The notes under the pieces: generated by a model
What the model saw: the letters and a program-made list of their open reading frames with translations, nothing else
Told to the model about the DNA's origin: nothing
Databases searched by the model: none
Position numbers and translations under genes: made by a program
Origin: Sphaerulina vaccinii
Taxonomy: Eukaryota > Ascomycota > Dothideomycetes > Mycosphaerellales > Mycosphaerellaceae
Reading direction: 5' to 3'
DNA: 64,000 nucleotides
Assembly (NCBI GenBank): GCA_022570795.1
Contig: JAKUDP010000001.1
Location: forward strand, 3,224,001 to 3,288,000
In this document: positions 54,312 to 63,000 of the stretch, piece after piece
How positions within the stretch are numbered: the first letter of the stretch is position 1
Layout: the number at the start of each line of letters is the position of its first letter

Positions 54312-55818
54312 TGTTGTTCTGATTGGTTAGGGAAGGGATACGGGTAGATCTGGCGTGAAGATCTCAAAATACTGTGTTATAGCGTTCGAGCATGTCATTG
54401 ATGTGGCTGGCTAATATGAGCTGGTCGTGAAAGGGAAAAGGGAAGTATTCGATATGATGGAAATGCATCACATTTACAGCCGAGCCAACACCGCTTCGGG
54501 TGACACTGTCTTTCAGATGATGCTGAGCGAGCTGATAAGCCATACAGACTACTCAGGACAATCAGGATCGAAGAGCTGAAGCTGAAGCTATATTGTGGCT
54601 TGCAGGCACCATGGATCAAACCACCAATCGTGTTCTGATGCCCATGTCTACTGCAGGGGCGGCAGGTACTCCGAACACCTCGAACGCATGTTCCTGCAGA
54701 GGAATGCCTATTGTTACACAACATACGGGGCAAAGATCCTTCGGGTCTTTGGGAGGGCTGATAATGGCCGATTCCGTATGCTGTAGCACCATTGCATTGA
54801 TCACTCGACTCCAGTCCATCCATAGTCAACAGTAAACGCCGGAGAACTTGTGTGCGAGTTGTTTGAGCGCGCAGAGTCTGGATATACTAATCGTGAGTGC
54901 AATATGAGCTGAAGAGTCTGGAAGCTAGATCTCAATTCTTGAGCTCGGCATCAAGATTCCAATACAAAGGACTCGTGCATCCAGTTTCTCGATGAGAAGA
55001 TATGCCTTGCAATCAGCTGAATCCGTAATGCATTGCCATGCAAGGTTGATTCGGAGTATACACCGTGATTGCTGTTTCCACCTTGACTCGTTTATGTGGG
55101 TTGTTCCCAGATATGGCAATGGCCGCGTTCAAAGCCTTGGTCAAGCTGCTCTGTTAAATCGCTGGAGCCTGCTACAATCGTCGCGGAAGTTCGGCGTGAA
55201 ATCGGAATAAGCGCTCGTACTTGTGGTACTCGTAAGGTATTGATTAAGAGTGGTCTCTCTGCACGAGATGTCTGATCGAGATCCAAAAGATGTCGAATCG
55301 CACGTGGCCTCGTGTAAGCTACCGCAGGAGTATCAATGTGAGTGGTGAGTGGTGAGTGGAGTGGAGTGCAGGCAGGCAGGTATCGCACAGCATTGATCGC
55401 CGATTTGAAAGCAATATTCCATTATCAAGCGACTCACTTGGGGTTGTTAGTGGCGCCGTTGCGGTCGTCTGGTCGTTCGTCGCAATGCTAGGTCTCTGTG
55501 GTTTGCGGCCCCGAGCAGCGAGTGTTCTGCTGGTATGGTATGTTGCCCGGCGCCTCTGCAAGCTATTGGAAGAGGTTGTGCGCAAAGATGCTCAGATCGC
55601 GATGTAGACCCAGCAAAAGCAGATCTGAGCATCGTTTAGTCAGGGACGAAAGCCAATCAAGATCAAGACATACGTATGAGACTTGTCCGGCGATGTGATC
55701 GGTGAGGTATGGATTGGACGGGAGAGAGAAGAGGGCCACCGGAGTCAGCTCCGCTTTTGTGTGCGCTCGTGTCTTCTCGCGCTTCCTCGTCTTCGGGCCG
55801 CATGTAGTCCACCGGTTG
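54312..55818. other. Intergenic region
   Basis: About 1.5 kb without a supportable gene. On the minus strand, 54616-54819 encodes a short protein-like stretch (KDLCPVCCVTIGIPLQEHAF) but without clear exon partners. The simple-sequence repeat at 55338-55380 lies here. Confidence 0.45.
55338..55380. repeat. Simple-sequence repeat (GTGAGTG / GGCA units)
   Basis: Three GTGAGTG-like units run into GTGGAGTGGAGTGCA and then three GGCA units. It is a short degenerate microsatellite with no sign of function. Confidence 0.7.
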
Positions 55819-55820
55819 TA

Positions 55821-56042
55821 CAGTGGTGCTAGCCGAAGTGGCCACTGGTCTGTGCGTGCCGCACTACTTCAAGTTCTATGATTATTGACAGTCTCGCAAA
55901 ACCTTTGAAGGCATGCCCTACAATCGTCACGCTAGGTCCTAGATACGCCAATAATGCCACAGTGTTGATAGCTCGGGCGTAGCTAGTCGCGCAACGGTAT
56001 GTGCTGCGCACAGACCAGTGGCCACTTCGGCTAGCACCACTG
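55821..56042. mobile_element. Tc1/mariner-like miniature element (MITE), 222 bp
   Basis: The segments 55818-55856 and 56007-56045 are perfect inverted copies over 39 bp. Taking the outermost TA (55819-55820 and 56043-56044) as the target duplication, the element starts CAGTGGTGCTAGCCG and ends with its complement. TA target sites and CAGTG-type ends are characteristic of the Tc1/mariner superfamily. The 150-bp interior has no reading frame, so it is a non-autonomous element. It ends about 100 bp upstream of the start codon of the NOPCHAP1-like gene, so it lies in that promoter or leader. Perfect identity of the arms suggests recent insertion or conversion. Confidence 0.82.
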
Positions 56043-56145
56043 TACCACACTTGTTGACGGCACGGATATATGATCTGCTGCAGGCTGCTCTGCTGCTCTT
56101 CCCTTTCCCTCCCTCAGCAGTCTACTTATTAGCAATCTACTCAGT

Positions 56146-56901
56146 ATGGCTACCAAACGAACATCTATCGATGCCGACCTGCAGCCAGTGCGTACCAGCA
56201 GATGTAATGTGAAGCGCAACAAGATGGTATCGCCACCAGTGCTGTCCAACGACAGCAGTGAAGCATCCATGTCTTCTACCAATAGTGGCTTGTTCAGCGA
56301 CAGTGCAGCCTCCGATATGACCACAGCCAGCAGCGTCAGCTCCACCAGCGCGCAGACCACGACAGAAGATGAAGACGAATCGAGCAGCGGAAGCGACGAC
56401 TCCGAGAGCGAGGGCAGTGCGACCATTGGCGATGAGGCCGATGCAGAGTACGAGGAGGACGAGGAGGCGATCGAGCCAATACGCGTGACGTCGCTACCAC
56501 GCCCCAACGCAATTGCAGTCGAGATGGGCAGACCGAATATCGACCCAGATGTAGTCATGGTCTATGCAAAAGAGCTCGAAAGCAGACTGCACGCTTTCCT
56601 GCCGAAATTGCGCATGGCGAATAGCAAACTGGCTGAGGATAGTGCAAGGTTGAATATGGAGCAAGTGGACGACAACGATCAACACATCGAAATGAACTTG
56701 GAACTGGGCGTATTGGAGCAGAGACCTGCGGAGGACGAGGCGGCCACTGAGGGCATAAGAATCCCGAGGAGGAACGCGGCTTCCCAGGAAGACACGACGC
56801 ATCTGCCACCAGACTTGTCTGTTGCCAGCTTGCTGAATGGCCGCAAAGAGGACGCGCAGGAGGCTAAAGTGGAAGTTCTGGACGATCCTGGCGCTAGTTG
56901 A
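56146..56901 (+). CDS. NOPCHAP1-like protein (DUF4598)
   Basis: A single exon of 251 residues. The N-terminal half is Ser/Thr-rich and then strongly acidic (EDEDESSSGSDDSESEG, EYEEDEEA). The conserved part begins near residue 118 and includes ELESRLHAFLPKLRMANSKL, followed by QHIEMNLELGVLEQR. These are the two recognisable DUF4598 segments, shared with human NOPCHAP1 (C12orf45). NOPCHAP1 chaperones NOP58 onto the R2TP/HSP90 machinery during box C/D snoRNP assembly in the nucleus. The same role here is inferred from the family. The C-terminal 45 residues are variable. The Tc1/mariner-like element sits immediately upstream. Confidence 0.78.
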   Translation: MATKRTSIDADLQPVRTSRCNVKRNKMVSPPVLSNDSSEASMSSTNSGLFSDSAASDMTTASSVSSTSAQTTTEDEDESSSGSDDSESEGSATIGDEADAEYEEDEEAIEPIRVTSLPRPNAIAVEMGRPNIDPDVVMVYAKELESRLHAFLPKLRMANSKLAEDSARLNMEQVDDNDQHIEMNLELGVLEQRPAEDEAATEGIRIPRRNAASQEDTTHLPPDLSVASLLNGRKEDAQEAKVEVLDDPGAS

Positions 56902-57485
56902 CGAGATGTGCCGAGAGAAGAGTAACGAATGCTCTCACCCGTTTCCATACGCATGTGCTGACATCTCGGTATCGATCGCGAACTGCCTGATCTAGGCCTT
57001 ATATGGGACCGTGCAAGCGTGAGCTGGATGAACAGAAGGTTGGCTAGAACACAGCATAGCAAAGAGCTATCTATATCTCAGGCATGCCACGATCGCCACC
57101 AGGGCCCTCGGAGCATAACATACTATCCCGCGACTTGCGCTGGGACGTTGGAGTGGCTCAAGCGGATGTCCTAGGAATCATGCGAGCCACACTGATGGGA
57201 TTCATGTCTAAAGGACTTCTTATGTTCCAGCCGGCCAGCCCTATGGCGCTGATAGTGTGCGACTCGTCCATATTGACAACTCTTTGGCTGGGACACACTC
57301 GATCGGCCTTCTGCGCTGAAAAGTTGGGATCGCGCTAGGGTTACTGTTTGCTTGAAAGCTCAAAATTACTGACAACACCAACAATTCGATCAAACTTTCC
57401 TCCACTTCTCGAGAAGCACAACGCACAACGACCGAGCAAGCAGGACGTACGCACTGATACGTCACAGCACAGACTGACGGACATC
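56902..57485. other. Intergenic region
   Basis: About 580 bp. A frame at 57084-57338 (plus) is open for 84 codons but has no signature. Otherwise this is the promoter of the next gene. Confidence 0.5.
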
Positions 57486-58119
57486 ATGGCGATCGATCAC
57501 CGACTCGAGAAAGTTCTCCAGCTCCTACCGCCCATTGATGGCCTTTGTGCATCTGAAGTCGAAGGATTCGTTCTCGCACTTTCTCCAGATGTGCTCGACA
57601 ACCAAGGCCGCCAATTCGCCTTCAAGCATATCGCGCGTCTGTTGCAAGGCAAGTATCTGTAACATTGAAGGAAGCGCGCGTCTGCCACTAACCCAAATCT
57701 CAGTAAGTGAACAGCGATCGCGAAGAAAGAGCGAACACAAAAATGTCTTCACATCGCCGTCGTCTGTGCCTGTGCAGCACCCATCACGACTCGAGTCTGC
57801 TCCTGCCACAATACCCCCGATATGTGCCCAGACGCATGGCCTACAGCACATAACGAAGCCAGAAACCCCGGGAGACTTCCACATCGGAGAAGCGTCACCT
57901 CAGACACACAGCAGATCCCGCTCCTTCCCCACACAGCTTGATGCGCTCGAAGCACTCATACATGACCCGGCTGAAGGTAGCGCAGCAGCAGTATCGTCAA
58001 CACCAGATACGTGGCTATGTTTCAGCAGATTGTCTCATGGTACGAGAAAACGTGACTTGCGACGGAACATAGAATCAGCTGGGTTCCATTTCGACGTTGT
58101 GGCTATTGTCAGAGACTAG
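57486..58119 (+). CDS. Uncharacterised 192-residue protein with a GC-AG intron
   Basis: Two exons, 57486-57648 and 57704-58119, give 192 residues if a 55-nt intron with a GCAAGT donor and CTCAG acceptor is removed; GC-AG is the commonest non-canonical class. The alternative GTATCT donor four bases on reaches a stop within three codons, so the GC donor is preferred. The N-terminus (HRLEKVLQLLPPIDGLCASEVEGFVLALSP) is helical and conserved-looking. The middle is Ser/Pro-rich and basic. The C-terminal 35 residues (WLCFSRLSHGTRKRDLRRNIE) are basic. I do not recognise a family. After the TAG the frame stays open for 36 codons. Confidence 0.5.
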
Positions 58120-58641
58120 GTTCGAAGTTCTGCAGATATGCGCTGTGTAACCGTGCGCCACCATGCAGAAGGCTGCGTTGCAGATACTTGCACGACTGGG
58201 ATCCAGAGGTATGTACCGAGCGTAAAGTAGACATCGAGTATCACTGACATGATATAGAGTGACCCAGATCGACGAGTCTTTTCGGTGAAGGACACTGGCT
58301 CTTGATCCTCCTAGAAAGATGTTGATTGCTACTGCTTGAGGAGTTCCGTGCCGTGGAATGGTCGCGTTCTCACGACCTTTCGACAAGGTGGAGCTGATCC
58401 CACGCGACGCTTACATACCAAGCTCCCCACAGGTCGACCATGTTATGGCCTGTAGAGTGTCCTGGGGTTGAGTAGCTGTAACGTAACGTATGCTTGACCA
58501 AAAAGTCCACAGAGAGTCCCACGGTTGGCCAGTAAAAGTCTTTCGCACTGTAGTAATACATCTCCACTTCTCACTGATCTCAGAGTAGAGCAGGATATCA
58601 CTCTGAAACAGATCAGAAAGACGACAGCAAATCCGATCATA
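58120..58641. other. Intergenic region
   Basis: About 520 bp. It contains the 36-codon open continuation of the preceding gene and the promoter of the next. No other feature seen. Confidence 0.5.
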
Positions 58642-59868
58642 ATGTGGTTCAGCTCACACCGCTCTGCGGACGAGACACAAGACACTGATGCCGGACCTCA
58701 GAATGAAGCGTCAACGAATGTCAAGAGATCCAACACGACAGTTTCAGACACCATGTCGATCAAGTCTTGTTACTCTATTGACGAGGTACAATTCACTCAT
58801 GCCATGACACTGGACAGTCTATCAGGGAAGACTGAAAGAGCAAGAAACATCACGGAGGATTTTGAAGAGCGTGCTAGCATGCAGGCTGGCATGTCCAACA
58901 CAATGGATTCTGAAGCCTCAGTGCTCTCAAATACTATCACCAGGGACTTCGCAATGTCCAGATCCAACACGATGGAGTGTGGAGTGCATCGTTCTAACAC
59001 GGTAGTCTCAGATCCTGCTTCTGTGGAGTCTGTGGAGTTCAACATGTCTAGGTCCAGAGCTCTGGTCACACCCGCCGACGTGCCTAATTTCAGCCATCCA
59101 CCACATCTCCAACAGGCGCTTTCGCAGTATCCGCGCCAGTTCGGCGGCAGTATGGATGCGCAGGAGTTGGAGGTATTATACGGCGAAGGCAACTACATTT
59201 CTGGAGAGGATGTGAATCTGGACGACGAGTCACCAGAAGAAGAAGAAGACAAATGGCCTTTACCCGATTTTCCCATCAACATAGATCACCGTGTTCAATT
59301 GTCGAAGTCCATCTCGTCAGGTTCAAGTCATTGGTCCTCCGATGAGTTCGAGAACAGAAACGATACACCGACCATGGACCTCGATCCGGATGATGTGACT
59401 TTCACACACCCGTTTCCAGGTAGTCTCACACAGCCAGCTCCTGTCACGCCTGTAACCGCAGAGAGTCTGCTTGCAGAAATCCATTTTGCTTTCCTTGGCC
59501 AGCGACCGGTGGGCTTCACAGACGCGGATCGACTGCGTCGTGCGAGGTCTCTCCGGCGGGCTTGGGATGCTGCTCCCCCGGTGCTCCGATGGAGTCGCGA
59601 TGTCGAGCAGCGGCCGTTGGGAATATGCAATCCTGATCCAGATCCAGAGCCTGATGAGACGCATCCTCAGCGCAGTGGAAGTGGCCGTTCTACATTCTCG
59701 TTTGTGCCTTCCCTTGAGCGCACGGAAAGTCCTATGCCTCGTGAAAGGTATCCTCGGCGGAGTGGCGATTTAACGCCTTCATCTGTGCCTTCTCTAGAGC
59801 GCACAGAGAGCAGGAGGGTATCTTCTCCGACTGGAGGCTATCGGAAGAGGCAGCTGAGTCAGATCTAA
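58642..59868 (+). CDS. Uncharacterised Ser-rich, probably disordered protein
   Basis: A single-exon frame of 408 residues from MWFSSHRSADETQ; 39 more codons upstream are open (ATG at 58525) but look like leader. Composition is Ser/Glu/Asp/Arg-rich. A short motif RSNTxxSD or RSNTM recurs (KRSNTTVSD, SRSNTMECG, HRSNTVVSD), and near the C-terminus a segment containing VPSLERTES is present twice about 30 residues apart, separated by RYPRRSGDLTPSS. Such repeats suggest phosphorylation-prone linear motifs rather than a folded domain. I recognise no family. It ends with TAA, 169 bp from the convergent TEL1 stop. Confidence 0.6.
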   Translation: MWFSSHRSADETQDTDAGPQNEASTNVKRSNTTVSDTMSIKSCYSIDEVQFTHAMTLDSLSGKTERARNITEDFEERASMQAGMSNTMDSEASVLSNTITRDFAMSRSNTMECGVHRSNTVVSDPASVESVEFNMSRSRALVTPADVPNFSHPPHLQQALSQYPRQFGGSMDAQELEVLYGEGNYISGEDVNLDDESPEEEEDKWPLPDFPINIDHRVQLSKSISSGSSHWSSDEFENRNDTPTMDLDPDDVTFTHPFPGSLTQPAPVTPVTAESLLAEIHFAFLGQRPVGFTDADRLRRARSLRRAWDAAPPVLRWSRDVEQRPLGICNPDPDPEPDETHPQRSGSGRSTFSFVPSLERTESPMPRERYPRRSGDLTPSSVPSLERTESRRVSSPTGGYRKRQLSQI

Positions 59869-60037
59869 ATTTCGTGGCACAGAACGAGTCAGGCTCATCG
59901 AGTTGTGGTATTTCTCTTCTATACAGTGTTTGCACATCTATACTGTACAGAACAAGTATCATGGACTTCTTCGCTCAAACGCTATCAATGCTATGCCGAA
60001 TACACCACTTTTTTCTTCCATTTCAATGCATCATGCT

Positions 60038-63000
60038 CTAGAACCATGCTGCCCAGCCTCCAAACAACGTCGCCAGATGCGTTTCATCTGTAGCTGCCTG
60101 TATCAGCTCGTTGACAGCTGCTGCCGTGCTCAATGTCTTAGACAACTTCTTCTCCACAACTGAGAGTGCTCGATCTGCCTCTCCTGCTTCCTGCTCTTTC
60201 CTTCTCGAGGAGTTCTCCTCAGCTCCGCCACCAGTCCGAGACATCTCCGATTGCGCTTCTTGCATTCGCTTAGCTCGTAGTGGTGATATTGTCCAGTTGT
60301 GTAGAGGATCGTAGCGGAGCACGTTCAGCAGAGTCATGATGCTATCCTTATCTTCTCTCACAGCGTCAAGAGTGAACTCGCAGCAACGTCGGAACACGCC
60401 TTCGACTCCAGTTGCACCCATGCCATCGATAATGTCGCGTGTGAGTCTGAAGGGTACGAGTTCCGGGATTGGTAGGACTCTGCCAGCTTCGAAGGCAACG
60501 CCAAGGTCGATGTGTACGATCTCACCTGTCTGCTCATCCAGCAGGATGTTGCTACAGTGTCTGTCGCCCAGTCCGATGATGTGGCCCATGATCGATATGC
60601 TGGCAGTCGTTCGGGAGTATGCAGTACGCTTTGCGAACCACTCGTCAGGGTCATTGAATCGTTCTAAGAAGAAGTGGCGCATGACAGGATGCAGCTTCTC
60701 GCAGACCTTCTGGAACACATGTAGACGCTCTGACGGCGATGCCTGGCCGCCATTGTATGCCTTGTTAACCGCTTCGCGAGCCCTACTTGGACTCATATCC
60801 TTCGGATAGTACTTCTTATGCGCTACCATCAGGAACTCATTGATTGGTATTGAGTTGGGTACGAACTCGATGATGCCAGATCCGCTTGAGAGCGGGATGA
60901 CTTTGTAGGTGCGCAACTTCAAATCTCTCTGGCGAGTGGCCTTGTGGTTTCGAAGCATCTTACTGACTTCCTCAAAGACCTGTTCCATTATTGCGTCTTG
61001 TCGCAGGTCATCGTCGCCACTCTTGTACAACTCTTTGTACCACTTGCCGTCAGATGCGAGAAGCTTCATCATCTTCGGAGCACTCAGTCCAGTCATGATT
61101 GATACCATTTGATGGAACTTGACAACGTGCGGCACATCTCGATACTCCCCGCTTGGCTTCAGAGGCAGTGTGATTGTGGCAGGTGGTACCTTTAGCTTGG
61201 GAATGTTTTGATAGACTGCGTGAGCCTTTTGAATTTGGCTTACATCCAACTTGCCGTGGTGGTCTGGCAGCTCCTCTTTCTTGACGTCGGCCAGCTCCTT
61301 GTACCGGAAGTCCGCCTTGAAGAAGTTTTGCGCTCTCACATCACTCGGGCTATCTCCACTTAACATTGGCTCATATATAGCCTTGGCTGCGCTGTAGCGT
61401 GATCTCGTCGCCAGGTCTTTCGATTCCTTGCCATGCCTCGTTGCGTACAGATGGTGCAAGCTGTGGTAGGGGTGCTCCTTGGAAATGCGCCGCAGTAAGC
61501 CTGCCAGAGCTTTTTGGAAAGACGTTCCGGAGTTGTCAAGACGTGACATCAATTGGTTCATGAGACGGACAAACTTCCAGCTTGGTACTTTGGGCAGGTA
61601 CTCTTTCACTGCAGCATCCGAGCCTTCATCAGCATTATCAGTGTTCTCGAGCCACAATGCGAAGAAGCGCAGAACGCAAATATCATGCTCGTCAGATGCC
61701 TGAAGAGCTTGCAAGTAGTTCTGCAAGCTCAGATTGACATGGTCGCTTCGACTTCTCCGTAATCGTTTCTCTTCTGCGGTATCAATCTTCAGCCAGTTCT
61801 GTGCATCTCTCAGGTTCTTGCCCATGATGTGCGCTTCGTCGTGGCTCAACTTCTTGCTGCCAGAGCGCATGGCTTGTTTGTAGGCTACGATCTCTTCTTC
61901 CTTGGCTTGTCGCATCTTGGTGAGTCTCGCGAGGCTCTCGATCGTGCTAGGATTCTGCAGCTCATGATCACAGAATGTCGCGAACTCATGGTGCACTCTT
62001 CCGATCTCGGATCGATCTTTACTCTGCCTGGCGACCTGAATAGCTGGCTTGAGATACTGGCTAAGAATCTGCTCTGGTTTCGCCAAACGCGCCTCGGCGG
62101 ACTCATGGCCCAGCTGCGCAAGAAGACCGGCACGTCCAACAGGTATATCTTGCTTGGAAAGCCCAGCTTCTTGCTGGCTGAGCTCCACAAGCAGTTGTAC
62201 CGACATGCTGGATTCGCCTGCATCCCACAGAACTGATGCAGTCTCCAACTTTACTGCACTATCGATTCTCAGACCGATGTCCTTGCACGTGGCAACCATG
62301 TCGTCCATGGTGGTCGTGGCGGTCAATGCTTCTTGCAGTTTTGAGTGCTCCCTCGAGATTCGGGAGAAAGCCAGCAGCGCCTCGACTTCCAATGTGCGGC
62401 ACTGTTTCAACGTGACATGCATACTCCGCTGCAGGGGCACATTCTGGCTCAGGACACTGAATAGAGTCTGCCTAGCTGAAAGGAAAGGCTTAGTGTCTTC
62501 ATATTTAGCCATATGCATCCATTCGTGTCGATCTTTAAAAACATTCCATCGAGTTGAAAGGTCGCTGTCGTCTATAGCAGCGACAACTTCACCGAGTTCT
62601 GTCAACGTCGCAAGATTGGAATACCAGCCATGTGATGGAACGTCGGACCGCCTACTGACAATCCCACTCGTGACAGATTCAAGAATAGCAGCTCTCGACT
62701 TGTCGTGGATCTGCGAAACCTCGCTGGATCTACTGAGTTCTTGCAGCAGGCCAAAGCTGATCGACTGTTCGCTGCGTTCTTCAGAAGGCGTGATGTCCCA
62801 TTGTTGCAAACTTTGTGCTATCTTGAGCATCTGATCTTTGCACTCGGCGGTATTGCCAAGACCTTGGGACATCAGAGCAAAGGCCAGGCTGTTGAAACTC
62901 AGGCTTGACAAGGCTTGCGCCATTCCAACAGCATCATGTTCAGCCAAATGATGTGTGCGACGCATCTGGCTGTCAAGTTGCGCAGAGCGGAACATCATGC

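Noticed and set aside
54395..54829. 144-codon minus-strand frame in the arrestin to MITE interval
   Set aside because: No domain; overlaps a different frame with a CPVC motif that also lacks exon partners.
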